Below are positions 37,101 to 48,904 of a stretch of 64,000 nucleotides of DNA, piece after piece. Within the stretch, counting starts at the first letter, position 1; the number at the start of each line of letters is the position of its first letter. Source of the stretch: Volvox africanus (Eukaryota > Chlorophyta > Chlorophyceae > Chlamydomonadales > Volvocaceae); contig BSDZ01000009.1 of the NCBI GenBank assembly GCA_030268105.1, positions 62,001-126,000 on the forward strand. Direction: 5' to 3'. A program made the translations under genes and the position numbers. The notes beneath the pieces were generated by a model that saw only the letters and a list, made by a program, of their open reading frames with translations, did not search any database and was not told the DNA's origin.

Positions 37101-39829
37101 GGTTTATAGGTGTGGTACGGATTCTCACACATTGGCTCAGCCCTTGTGAGCGCTCTGAGCGTGTTATAGTCTCAAAAAAATCATCATTCGTGTCCTTAGG
37201 CAATACAGATAATTATCAATATTACTGTTTCGTGGTTCTTGTTGGCAATCGTATGCAAGGGGTTTATAGGTGTGGTACGGATTCTCACACATTGGCCCAG
37301 CCCTTGTGAGCGCTCTGAGCGTGTTATACTCTCAAAAAAGTCATCATTCGTGTCCTTAGGCAATTCAGATCATTATCAATATTATTGTTTCGTGGTTCTT
37401 GTTGGCAATCGTATGCAAGGGGTTTATAGGTGTGGTACGGATTCTCACACATTGGCCCAGCCCTTGTGAGCGCTCTGAGCGTGTTATAGTCTCAAAAAAA
37501 TCATCATTCGTGTCCTTAGGCAATACAGATAATTATCAATATTACTGTTTCGTGGTTCTTGTTGGCAATCGTATGCAAGGGGTTTATAGGTGTGGTACGG
37601 ATTCTCACACATTGGCTCAGCCCTTGTGAGCGCTCTGAGCGTGTTATAGTCTCAAAAAAATCATCATTCGTGTCCTTAGACAATACAGATAATTATCAAT
37701 ATTATTGTTTCGTGGTTCTTGTTGGCAATCGTATGCAAGGGGTTTATAGGTGTGGTACGGATTCTCACACATTGGCCCAGCCCTTGTGAGCGCTCTGAGC
37801 GTGTTATAGTCTCAAAAAAATCATCATTCGTGTCCTTAGGCAATACAGATAATTATCAATATTACTGTTTTGTGGTTCTTGTTGGCAATCGTATGCAAGG
37901 GGTTTATAGGTGTGGTACGGATTCTCACACATTGGCTCAGCCCTTGTGAGCGCTCTGAGCGTGTTATAGTCTCAAAAAAATCATCATTCGTGTCCTTAGA
38001 CAATACAGATAATTATCAATATTATTGTTTCGTGGTTCTTGTTGGCAATCGTATGCAAGGGGTTTATAGGTGTGGTACGGATTCTCACACATTGGCCCAG
38101 CCCTTGTGAGCGCTCTGAGCGTGTTATAGTCTCAAAAAAATCATCATTCGTGTCCTTAGGCAATTCAGATCATTATCAATATTACTGTTTCGCGGTTCTT
38201 GTTGGCAATCGTATGCAAGGGGTTTATAGGTGTGGTACGGATTCTCACACATTGGCCCAGCCCTTGTGAGCGCTCTGAGCGTGTTATAGTCTCAAAAAAA
38301 TCATCATTCGTGTCCTTAGACAATACAGATAATTATCAATATTATTGTTTCGTGGTTCTTGTTGGCAATCGTATGCAAGGGGTTTATAGGTGTGGTACGG
38401 ATTCTCACACATTGGCTCAGCCCTTGTGAGCGCTCTGAGCGTGTTATAGTCTCAAAAAAATCATCATTCGTGTCCTTAGGCAATACAGATAATTATCAAT
38501 ATTACTGTTTCGTGGTTCTTGTTGGCAATCGTATGCAAGGGGTTTATAGGTGTGGTACGGATTCTCACACATTGGCCCAGCCCTTGTGAGCGCTCTGAGC
38601 GTGTTATAGTCTCAAAAAAATCATCATTCGTGTCCTTATGCAATTCAGATCATTATCAATATTACTGTTTCGCGGTTCTTGTTGGCAATCGTATGCAAGG
38701 GGTTTATAGGTGTGGTACGGATTCTCACACATTGGCCCAGCCCTTGTGAGCGCTCTGAGCGTGTTATAGTCTCAAAAAAATCATCATTCGTGTCCTTAGG
38801 CAATACAGATAATTATCAATATTATTGTTTCGTGGTTCTTGTTGGCAATCGTATGCAAGGGGTTTATAGGTGTGGTACGGATTCTCACACATTGGCTCAG
38901 CCCTTGTGAGCGCTCTGAGCGTGTTATAGTCTCAAAAAAATCATCATTCGTGTCCTTAGACAATACAGATAATTATCAATATTATTGTTTCGTGGTTCTT
39001 GTTGGCAATCGTATGCAAGGGGTTTATAGGTGTGGTACGGATTCTCACACATTGGCCCAGCCCTTGTGAGCGCTCTGAGCGTGTTATAGTCTCAAAAAAG
39101 TCATCATTCGTGTCCTTAGGCAATACAGATAATTATCAATATTATTGTTTCGTGGTTCTTGTTGGCAATCGTATGCAAGGGGTTTATAGGTGTGGTACGG
39201 ATTCTCACACATAGGCCCAGCCCTTGTGAGCGCTCTGAGCGTGTTATAGTCTCAAAAAAATCATCATTCGTGTCCTTAGGCAATACAGATCATTATCAAT
39301 ATTATTGTTTCGTGGTTCTTGTTGGCAATCGTATGCAAGGGGTTTATAGGTGTGGTACGGATTCTCACACATTGGCTCAGCCCTTGTGAGCGCTCTGAGC
39401 GTGTTATAGTCTCAAAAAATCATCATTCGTGTCCTTAGACAATACAGATAATTATCAATATTATTGTTTCGTGGTTCTTGTTGGCAATCGTATGCAAGGG
39501 GTTTATAGGTGTGGTACGGATTCTCACACATTGGCCCAGCCCTTGTGAGCGCTCTGAGCGTGTTATAGTCTCAAAAGAGTCATCATTCGTGTCCTTAGGC
39601 AATTCAGATCATTATCAATATTACTGTTTCGCGGTTCTTGTTGGCAATCGTATGCAAGGGGTTTATAGGTGTGGTACGGATTCTCACACATTGGCCCAGC
39701 CCTTGTGAGCGCTCTGAGCGTGTTATAGTCTCAAAAAAATCATCATTCGTGTCCTTAGGCAATACAGATAATTATCAATATTATTGTTTCGTGGTTCTTG
39801 TTGGCGATCGGATCCAAAGGGTGTATACC
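22107..39829. repeat. 160-bp satellite, array 2 (about 110 monomers, higher-order repeats)
   Basis: This is an uninterrupted head-to-tail array of the same 160-base monomer as 10120-11685, with occasional 159-base copies that lack one A of the A-run. Diagnostic sites vary between monomers: TTAGACAAT/TTAGGCAAT, ATTATTG/ATTACTG, ATTCCCAC/ATTCTCAC, GGCCCAG/GGCTCAG. Rare variants recur at long fixed spacing. A monomer with AAAACAATC recurs at about 29175, 32694 and 35894 (3519 then 3200 apart). TTTATTGGTG recurs at 28465, 31984 and 35184. Two GTGTGCTTAGG monomers are 2559 apart. The array therefore has 15-, 16-, 20- and 22-monomer higher-order repeats. Both ends are abrupt; the last partial monomer decays into GGATCCAAAGGGTG. 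Confidence 0.97.
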
Positions 39830-40129
39830 TTGTCGCCGTAGTGTATAGGGGATGCACAGACCACAGCAGTGCTGATAGTAACAGTTGCAACTATGGTCAG
39901 AATGGTTACAGATTACAGTTCCTCCCCCTCCAGCGTCTCCACCGCCTCCACCGCCAGCGCCTTTTTTCTTCCATTCCAGATGCTTCACGCCTCAGTTCCA
40001 GCACCTCTTGTGCCTTTGCCGCTCTTTAACTGTGCCTCCTCTTCCGCCCCCTTCTCCTTTTCCTGCCCTCATGTCTCGAAACAGTATGCCACCGACAACA
40101 CCACAGACAGCGACTCTAATGCAATAAGG
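39830..40129. other. Linker between satellite array 2 and GTG minisatellite
   Basis: Mixed sequence with a CCTCC/CCGCC-rich core (39920-39960) and GTATGTGTTC at its right end, where the GTG-rich repeat begins. Short open frames are present on both strands but none is distinctive. Confidence 0.45.
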
Positions 40130-43100
40130 TATGTGTTCTGTGTGATCGTATATGTGGTGTGTGTAGCTGTGTGTCGTGTGTGGTGCCGGGTCGTCTGATT
40201 CGTGCCCTGTGTCGTGTGTGTTTTCCTATGTGGTGTGCGGAGCTGTGTGTCGTGTGAAGTACGGGGTTGTGTGGCTCGTGCCCTGTGTCGTGTGTGTTTT
40301 TGTATGAGGTGTGTGGAGCTGTGTGACGTTTGTTGTGCGGGGTCCTGTGGTTCGTGCCCTGTGTCGTGTGTGGTTTCCTATGTGGTGTGCGGAGCTGTAT
40401 GTCGTGTGAAGTACGGGGTTGTGTGATTCGTGCCCTGTGTCGTGTGTGTTTTCGTTGTTGGTGTGCTGAGCTGTGGGTTGTGTGTGCTGCGGGGTCGTGT
40501 GGTTCGTGCCCTGTGTCGTGTGTGTTTTCGTATGTGGTGTGTGAGCTGTGTGTCGTGTGTGGTGCGGGGTCGTGTGGTTCGTGCCCCTTGTTGTGTGCGT
40601 TGTCGTATGCGGCATGTGGAGCTGTGTGTCGTGTGTGGTACGGGGTCGTGCGATTCGTGCCCTGTGTCGTGTGTGTTTTCGTATGTGGTGTGTGGAGCTG
40701 TGTGTCGTGTCGTGTGTGGTACGGGGTCGTGCGATTCGTGCCCTGTGTCGTGCGTGTTTTCGTATGTGGTGTGTGGAGCTGTGTGTCGTGTCGTGTGTGA
40801 TACGGGGTCGTGCGATTCGTGCCCTGTGTCGTGTGTGTTTTCGTATGTGGTGTGTGGAGCTGTGTGTCGTGTGTGGTGCGGGGTCGTGTGGTTCGTGCCC
40901 TGTGTTGTGTGCGTTGTCGTATGCAGTATGTGGAGCTGTGTGTCGTGTCATGTGTCGTACGGGGTTGTGTGATTCGTGCCCTGTGTCGTGTGCGTTGTCG
41001 TATGTGGTGTGTGGAGCTGTATGTCGTGTGAAGTACGGGGTCGTGTGGTTCGTGCCCTGTGTCGTGTGTGTTTTCGTATGTGGTGTGTGGAGCTGTGTGT
41101 CGTGTGTGGTGCGGGGTCGGGTGGTTCGTGCCCTATGTTGTGTGCGTTGTCGTATGCGGCATGTGGAGCTGTGTTTCGTGTGTGGTACGGGGTCGTGTGG
41201 TTCGTGCCCTGTGTCTTGTGTGTTTTCGTATGTGGTGCGTGGAGCTGTGTGTCGTGTGTGGTGCGGGGTCATGTGGTTCGTGCCCTATGTTGTGTGCGTG
41301 GTCGTATGCGGTATGTGGAGCTGTGTTTCATGTGTGGTACGTGGTCGTGTGGTTCGTGCCCTGTGTCGTGTGTGTTTTCGTATGTGGTGTGTGGAACCGT
41401 GTGTCGTGTGTGGTGCGGGGCCTTTTGGTTTGTGCCCTGTCTCTTGTGTGTTTTCGTATGCGGTGTGTTGAACCGTGCGTCGTGTGTGGTGCGGGGTCGT
41501 GTGGTTCGTGCTCTGTGTTGTGTGCGTTGTCGTATGCGGTATGTGGAGCTGTGTGTCGTGTCGTGTGTGGTACGGGGTCGTGCGATTCGTGCCCTGTGTC
41601 GTGTGTGTTTTCGTATGTGGTGTGTGGAGCTGTATGTCGTGTGAAGTACGGGGTCGTGTGGTTCGTGCCCTGTGTCGTGTGTGTTTTCGTATGTGGTGTG
41701 TGGAGCTGTGTGTCGTGTGTGGTGCGGGGTCGGGTGGTTCGTGCCCTATGTTGTGTGCGTTGTCGTATGCGGCATGTGGAGCTGTGTTTCGTGTGTGGTA
41801 CGGGGTCGTGTGGTTCGTGCCCTGTGTCTTGTGTGTTTTCGTATGTGGTGTGTGGAGCTGTGTGTCGTGTGTGGTGCGGGGTCATGTGGTTCGTGCCCTG
41901 TGTTGTGTGCGTTGTCGTATGCAGTATGTGGAGCTGTGTGTCGTGTCGTGTGTGGTACGGGGTCGTGCGATTCGTGCCCTGTGTCGTGTGTGTTTTCGTA
42001 TGTGGTGTGTGGAGCTGTATGTCGTGTGAAGTACGGGGTCGTGTGGTTCGTGCCCTGTGTCGTGTGTGTTTTCGTATGTGGTGTGTGGAGCTGTGTGTCG
42101 TGTGTGGTGCGGGGTCGTGTGGTTCGTGCCCTATGTTGTGTGCGTGGTCGTATGCGGCATGTGGAGCTGTGTTTCGTGTGTGGTACGGGGTCGTGTGGTT
42201 CGTGCCCTGTGTCTTGTGTGTTTTCGTATGTGGTGTGTGGAGCTGTGTGTCGTGTGTGGTGCGGGGTCATGTGGTTCGTGCCCTGTGTTGTGTGCGTTGT
42301 CGTATGCGGTATGTGGAGCTGTGTGTCGTGTCGTGTGTGGTACGGGGTCGTGCGATTCGTGCCCTGTGTCGTGTGTGTTTTCGTATGTGGTGTGTGGAGC
42401 TGTATGTCGTGTGAAGTACGGGGTCGTGTGGTTCGTGCCCTGTGTCGTGTGTGTTTTCGTATGTGGTGTGTGGAGCTGTGTGTCGTGTGTGGTGCGGGGT
42501 CGGGTGGTTCGTGCCCTATGTTGTGTGCGTGGTCGTATGCGGCATGTGGAGCTGTGTTTCGTGTGTGGTACGGGGTCGTGTGGTTCGTGCCCTGTGTCTT
42601 GTGTGTTTTCGTATGTGGTGTGTGGAGCTGTGTGTCGTGTGTGGTGCGGGGTCATGTGGTTCGTGCCCTGTGTTGTGTGCGTTGTCGTATGCGGTATGTG
42701 GAGCTGTGTGTCCTGTCGTGTGTGGTGCGGGGTCGTGTGGTTCGTGCCCTGTGTTGTGTGCGTTGTCGTATGCGGTATGTGGAGCTGTGTGTCGTGTCGT
42801 GTGTGGTACGGGGTCGTGCGATTCGTGCCCTGTGTCGTGTGTGTTTTCGTATGTGGTGTGTGGAGCTGTGTATCGTGTGTGGTGCGGGGTCGTGTGGTTC
42901 GTGCCGTGTGTCGTGTGTGTTTTCGTATGTGGTGTGTGGAGCTGTGTGTCGTGTGTGGTGCGGGGTCGTGTGGTTCGTGCCCTATGTTGTGTGCGTTGTC
43001 GTATGCGGCATGTGGAGCTGTGTTTCGTGTGTGGTACGGGGTCGTGTGGTTCGTGCCCTGTGTCTTGTGTGTTTTCGTATGTGGTGTGTGGAGCTGTGTG

Positions 43101-43565
43101 TCGTGTGTGGTGCGGGGTCATGTGGTTCGTGCCCTGTGTTGTGTGCGTTGTCGTATGCGGTATGTGGAGCTGTGTGTCCTGTCGTGTGTGGTACGGGGTC
43201 ATGTGGTTCGTGCCCTGTGTTGTGTGTGTTTTCGTATGTGGTGTGTGGAGCTGTGTGTCGTGTCGTGTGTGGTACGGGGTCGTGCGATTCGTGCCCTGTG
43301 TCGTGTGTGTTTTCGTATGTGGTGTGTGGAGCTGTGTATCGTGTGTGGTGCGGGGTTGTGTGGTTCGTGCCCTGTGTCGTATGTGGTGTGTGGAACCGTG
43401 TGTCGTGTGTGGTGCGGGGCCTTTTGGTTTGTGCCCTGTCTCTTGTGTGTTTTCGTATGTGGTGTGTGGAGGGTCGTGTCGTGTGTAGTGCGGGGTCGTG
43501 TGGTTCGTGCCCTGTGTCTTGTGTGGGGTTGTATGTGGTGTGTGGAGCTGTGTGACGTGACGTGA
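40130..43565. repeat. 76-bp GTG-rich minisatellite (about 45 copies)
   Basis: TTCGTGCCC recurs about every 76 bases (for example 40200, 40276, 40352), with some units longer by a CGTGT duplication. Each unit reads GTGTGGAGCTGTGTGTCG, a GTGCGGGG or AAGTACGGGG core, TTCGTGCCCTGTGTCG and TTTTCGTATGTG. Multi-unit blocks (about 385 bp) recur nearly identically, for example from 41660, 42045 and 42430. Because 76 is not a multiple of 3 and the unit lacks stops, very long Cys/Val-rich frames (up to 627 codons) arise on the plus strand and His/Thr-rich ones on the minus strand. I treat these as artefacts. Confidence 0.93.
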
Positions 43566-43956
43566 CGTTCGTGCCCTGTGTTGTTTGTCTTTGCGTATTA
43601 CCGATGGCCCGGGGGAGGGAGTACTGCGGGGATTATCTTATGGCGGGGGAGGGGACTGCGTGGTACGGTGGGGCGGGGGTTGGTGGGGTGGGAGTACTGC
43701 AGGGGGTATGGGGGAAGACATGTGCGGGGTATAGTTAGGAGTACAGGGTGTGGAGAGGGTAAAACATACATAAAAAATAAAAAGAAAAATACTTGCCTGG
43801 CGTGGAATAGAAAAGAAAAAGTTATTATATGTGTTGGTGGGCACGTTTTTGTGCGGGTCTGGGTTGGGGCATGGCGGGGTATACGGCGGGGTATACGGCG
43901 GGGTTTAGCCGTATACCGTACACCTTGTCGCGATTGCGGCCCACATGAAGTTCTCT
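43566..43956. other. G-rich junction sequence left of copy R1
   Basis: It contains GGCGGGGGTTGGTGGGGTGG-type sequence, an A-rich patch (43765-43820) and a short GGTATACGGCGGG repeat (43875-43905). It ends where homology to the 9.1-kb unit starts at TACTAG. No gene is seen. Confidence 0.5.
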
Positions 43957-45309
43957 TACTAGTCTTTTTGCACATTCGCTGCAATTGTCAGATATTTATG
44001 TTATGGTATATAGCACACATTTTATCACTAATTGTAGGATTTTGTTGTCACGCCGCCATCTTTTGTGCCGCCGCAACAAAGTGCCACCCACAAGTAAGTC
44101 AAGCATTAGACATCCTCATTCTTACTCATATATTGTTAACAAAATCGTTGAATGCTAAATTGACGCCGCAGGAAAAGCTTCGTGTATTGGTGCGTCGCCA
44201 TGGAGAGCATCAGAGGCGTCACGTCTCTGACGAGACGGCGAAATCGGTCTCTACACTGCGTCGACAAGGTAAAAGTGGGACACAGTGGATGTAGTGATGC
44301 GTGAAGGGACTGGGTCGACGTGGTGGCGTTGTGTTGTGGCGGCGCACTGGGATTGAGAATGGCGGCGGGACTCATAGCTATACGGGCTGCATGTAAAAAG
44401 AGGATCTAATAGTATTATGATGATGACAATAGCATGATAATCTATCCAATGAACAAATCTCTGTGCGTTTCCCTTGGGGCTGCTGCTACCCTGTTCCTCT
44501 GCTCGCTCCTTTAGGAATTCACCTCATTTAAGCCGCCATGGGCTTAACTTGGAAAGGGCTTCTGGTGGTAGTAGTATATTTACCGCTCCGTCCGTCGTAG
44601 CAACGCTGTTGTGGTTGCAGCTTCAGCCCACAGCTCTGATGCCTCGCCTGAAGGGATTTCTGGTGAGGAGGGGAGAGTGGCACGTAGGCGTGTGGGGTGT
44701 GTGGAGGGATCGGAGGATGGACGCAGGGAGGCTGACGCAGGGAGGCTGACGCAGTGGTGGTGGTGGTGGTCGTGGTGGTCGTCTTCGTCTCCTGTGTCTT
44801 CTTCTTCGACGTGGTGGTCGTCATTGTGGTGGTGGTGGTGGTGGCGGGCGAAGGGGTGACGGGTCTGTGTGTGTGTGGGGGGGTGAGGGACCGGGATTAG
44901 GCTGCAGGAGTGATATGAAACACGTGTGGTGGTGGAGGGGTCATTTGTTCAAGTTGAAAGGGATATTGCCGTACCGTGTTGATGTGCTTTGTGCCCCGGC
45001 ATGTAAACATATGAACGTGTGTTTGTTCTTCGTGTTGTCTTTCCATGCTGTTTGTAGGAACACAGGGGAGACGCAGCAGCACATGCCCAGGTGAGGAAAA
45101 GGGGGGGGGACAACATACTGGAACGGGGGTAATCTGCGGGAATACTTCAAGGTACATAATACATATGCATGTCAAGGGGCTACTCGTAGTGCGGGGTTTG
45201 CACACGGGCGTGTGGGGTGTTGGGGGGAGTGTGGACCGAAGCCCTCAGCACCACCTCTTGTCGTCTTCTTTGGGGATGTGGGCCGCATGGCCCATTCCGC
45301 AGTGTCATA

Positions 45310-45914
45310 GGTCCACCAAGGGAAGGGGGGAGGGAGATGAACGGGGGGAGGGGGGAAGGAGACGATCAGGGATAGTGGGTAGGGAGACGATCAGGGGGAC
45401 AGGGTAAGGAAACGAACAGGCGGACGGGGTAAGAAGACGAACATGGAAGAGGGTAGGGAGACGAACAGGGGAGGGGGTAGGGAGACAAACAGGGGGAAGG
45501 GGTAGGGAGACGAACAGGGGGAGGGGGGAGAGAGACGAACAGGGGGACGGGGTAAGGAGACGAACAGGGGGAGGGAGGAGGGAGACAATCAGGGGGAGGG
45601 GGGAAGGGAAACGAACAGGGGGAGGGGGGAGGGAGACGAACAGTTGGACGGGGAAGGGAGACGCACAGGGGGAGGGGGGAGGGAGACGAACAGGGGGAGG
45701 GGGTAGGGAGACGAACAGGGCGAGGGGGGAGGGAGACGAACAGGTTGACGGGGTAAGGAGACGAACAGGGGGAGGGGGTAGGGAGACGAACAGAAAGAGG
45801 GGCTTGGGGGGAAAGAGACATACAGGGGGACAGGGTAAGGAGACGAACAGGGGGACGGGGGGTAGGGAGACGAACAGTTGGACGGGGAAGGGAGACGAAC
45901 AAGGGAAGGGGGGA
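45310..45914. repeat. Purine-rich minisatellite in R1 (about 24 bp)
   Basis: GGGAGACGAACAGGGGGA-type units of roughly 22-26 bases follow each other with much substitution. The plus strand is almost entirely purine, with many G-runs of four or more, so quadruplex or triplex structures are plausible. It begins after the conserved CCACCAAGGGA end of the preceding module. Confidence 0.88.
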
Positions 45915-48472
45915 GGTCTGTCGGTCTGTCCCTCTGTCGGTCTGTCCCTCTGTCGGTCTGTCCCTCTGTCGGTCTGTCCCCCAGTTGGTCTGTCCCCCAG
46001 TTGGTCTGTCCCCCAGTTGGTCTGTCCCCCAGTTGGTCTGTCCCCCAGTTGGTCTGTCCCCCAGTTGGTCTGTCCCCCAGTTGGTCTGTCCCCCAGTTGG
46101 TCTGTCCCCCAGTTGGTCTGTCCCCCAGTTGGTCTGTCCCCCAGTTGGTCTGTCCCCCAGTTGGTCTGTCCCCCAGTTGGTCTGTCCCCCAGTTGGTCTG
46201 TCCCCCAGTTGGTCTGTCCCCCAGTTGGTCTGTCCCCCAGTTGGTCTGTCCCCCAGTTGGTCTGTCCCCCAGTTGGTCTGTCCCCCAGTTGGTCTGTCCC
46301 CCAGTTGGTCTGTCCCCCAGTTGGTCTGTCCCCCAGTTGGTCTGTCCCCCAGTTGGTCTGTCCCCCAGTTGGTCTGTCCCCCAGTTGGTCTGTCCCCCAG
46401 TTGGTCTGTCCCCCAGTTGGTCTGTCCCCCAGTTGGTCTGTCCCCCAGTTGGTCTGTCCCCCAGTTGGTCTGTCCCCCAGTTGGTCTGTCCCCCAGTTGG
46501 TCTGTCCCCCAGTTGGTCTGTCCCCCAGTTGGTCTGTCCCCCAGTTGGTCTGTCCCCCAGTTGGTCTGTCCCCCAGTTGGTCTGTCCCCCAGTTGGTCTG
46601 TCCCCCAGTTGGTCTGTCCCCCAGTTGGTCTGTCCCGCTGTCGGTCTGTCCCCCAGTTGGTCTGTCCCCCAGTTGGTCTGTCCCCCAGTTGGTCTGTCCC
46701 CCAGTTGGTCTGTCCCCCTGATGGTCTGTCCCCCAGTTGGTCTGTCCCCCAGTTGGTCTGTCCCCCAGTTGGTCTGTCCCCCAGTTGGTCTGTCCCCCAG
46801 TTGGTCTGTCCCCCAGTTGGTCTGTCCCCCAGTTGGTCTGTCCCCCAGTTGGTCTGTCCCCCAGTTGGTCTGTCCCCCAGTTGGTCTGTCCCCCAGTTGG
46901 TCTGTCCCCCAGTTGGTCTGTCCCCCAGTTGGTCTGTCCCCCAGTTGGTCTGTCCCCCAGTTGGTCTGTCCCCCAGTTGGTCTGTCCCCCAGTTGGTCTG
47001 TCCCCCAGTTGGTCTGTCCCCCAGTTGGTCTGTCCCCCAGTTGGTCTGTCCCCCAGTTGGTCTGTCCCCCAGTTGGTTTGTCCCCCCGTCGGTCTGTGCC
47101 CCCGTCGGTCTGTGCCCCCGTCGGTCTGTGCCCCCGTCGGTCTGTGCCCCCGTCGGTCTGTCCCTATGTCGGTCTGTCCCTATGTCGGTCTGTCCCCCAG
47201 TTGGTCTGTCCCCCAGTTGGTCTGTCCCCCTGTGGGTCTGTCCCCCTGTGGGTCTGTCCCCCTGTGGGTCTGTCCCCCTGTGGGTCTGTCCCTCTGTGGG
47301 TCTGTCCCTCTGTGGGTCTGTCCCTCTGTGGGTCTGTCCCTCTGTGGGTCTGTCCCTCTGTGGGTCTGTCCCTCTGTGGGTCTGTCCCTCTGTCGGTCTG
47401 TCCCTCTGTCGGTCTGTCCCTCTGTCGGTCTGTCCCTCTGTCGGTCTGTCCCTCTGTCGGTCTGTCCCTCTGTCGGTCTGTCCCTCTGTCGGTCTGTCCC
47501 TCTGTCGGTCTGTCCCTCTGTCGGTCTGTCCCTCTGTCGGTCTGTCCCTCTGTTGGTCTGTCCCCCAGTCGGTCTGTCCCCCAGTTGGTCTGTCCCCCAG
47601 TTGGTCTGTCCCCCTGATGGTCTGTCCCCCAGTTGGTCTGTCCCTCTGTCGGTCTGTCCCCCAGTTGGTCTGTCCCCCAGTTGGTCTGTCCCCCAGTTGG
47701 TCTGTCCCTATGTCGGTCTGTCCCTATGTCGGTCTGTCCCTATGTCGGTCTGTCCCCCAGTTGGTCTGTCCCCCAGTTGGTCTGTCCCCCAGTTGGTCTG
47801 TCCCCCAGTTGGTCTGTCCCCCAGTTGGTCTGTCCCCCAGTTGGTCTGTCCCCCAGTTGGTCTGTCCCCCAGTTGGTCTGTCCCCCAGTTGGTCTGTCCC
47901 CCAGTTGGTCTGTCCCCCAGTTGGTCTGTCCCCCAGTTGGTCTGTCCCCCAGTTGGTCTGTCCCGCTGTCGGTCTGTCCCTCTGTCGGTCTGTCCCCCAG
48001 TTGGTCTGTCCCCCAGTTGGTTTGTCCCCCCGTCGGTCTGTGCCCCCGTCGGTCTGTGCCCCCGTCGGTCTGTGCCCCCGTCGGTCTGTGCCCCCGTCGG
48101 TCTGTGCCCCCGTCGGTCTGTGCCCCCGTCGGTCTGTGCCCCCGTCGGTCTGTGCCCCCGTCGGTCTGTGCCCCCGTCGGTCTGTTCCCCCGTCGGTCTG
48201 TGCCCCCGTCGGTCTGTCCCCCCGTCGGTCTGTCCCCCCGTCGGTCTGTGCCCCCGTCGGTCTGTGCGCCCGTCGGTCTGTCCCCCCGTCGGTCTGTCCC
48301 CCCGTCGGTCTGTGCCCCCGTCGGTCTGTGCCCCCGTCGGTCTGTGCCCCCGTCGGTCTGTGCCCCCGTCGGTCTGTGCCCCCGTCGGTCTGTGCCCCCG
48401 TCGGTCTGTGCCCCCGTCGGTCTGTGCCCCCGTCGGTCTGTGCCCCCGTCGGTCTGTGCCCCCGTCGGTCTT
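45915..48472. repeat. 16-bp minisatellite in R1 (about 160 copies)
   Basis: The core unit is TTGGTCTGTCCCCCAG. Variant types form blocks: CCCTCTGTCGGTCTGT at the left edge, CCCCCAGTTGGTCTGT over most of 45977-47080, CCCCTGTGGGTCTGT and CCTCTGTGGG about 47230-47390, CCTCTGTCGG to 47550, and GCCCCCGTCGGTCTGT from about 48025 to the end. The 16-base period shifts frame each unit and has no stops, producing open frames up to 864 codons in all three plus frames. These are not considered genes. Confidence 0.96.
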
Positions 48473-48479
48473 GGTGGTA

Positions 48480-48842
48480 TTGGTTTAGTAGTGACGGCTC
48501 GAGATTAGGGTACAGGAATGATATGAATCTTGATATGTGTTTGGAGGGGGTTCTTGTTAGGGATATTGCATTACCATGAACATATGTTTTGTGCCCCGGC
48601 ATGGAGGCATATCAACGTGTGTTTGTTCTTCGTGTTGTCTTTCCTTGCTGTTTGTAGGAATACAGGGGAGACGCAGCAGCACATGCCCAGGTGAGAAGGG
48701 GGGAAACAGCAGAACGAAACAGGGGTAGTCGGCGGGTATAGATTTATATAACATGAGCCCTAAGCACCACCTCTTGTCGTCTTCTTTGGGGATGTGAGCC
48801 GCATGGCCCATTCCGCAGTGTCATAGGTACACCAAGGGATGG
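48480..48842 (+). repeat. Second copy of the splice-signal module (M2) in R1
   Basis: It resembles 44890-45310. Shared features are a GA(T)TAGG..AGGAATGATATGAA-like start, TTTGTGCCCCGGCATG, the microexon-like stretch between CTGTTTGTAG and CAGGTGAG (about 48658-48690), and the end block CACCTCTTGTCGTCTTCTTT through CACCAAGGGA. It is diverged (roughly one difference per ten bases in places) and lies between two different minisatellites. In both cases the module's right end is where a minisatellite begins. Confidence 0.75.
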
Positions 48843-48904
48843 GGGGAGGGGGAGAGATGCAGTAGGGGCGAGGTCGTGGTGGTGGAGGTGGTTGTCGTTG
48901 TGTT

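Noticed and set aside
22107..39829. Series of 76-codon open frames, one per satellite monomer
   Set aside because: They start at TTG, overlap neighbouring monomers, and exist only because the monomer has one stop per frame. The only ATG-led frame in a monomer is 18 codons.
40226..43565. Cys/Val-rich plus-strand and His/Thr-rich minus-strand open frames
   Set aside because: Both strands of a stop-poor 76-bp repeat are open together. Codon usage follows the repeat, not a protein.
45878..48579. Very long Ser/Pro/Val/Cys-rich open frames (up to 864 codons) and equivalents at 55002-57703
   Set aside because: A 16-bp repeat without stops is open in every plus frame and cycles through the three frames. 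There is no conserved domain, and most starts are not ATG.
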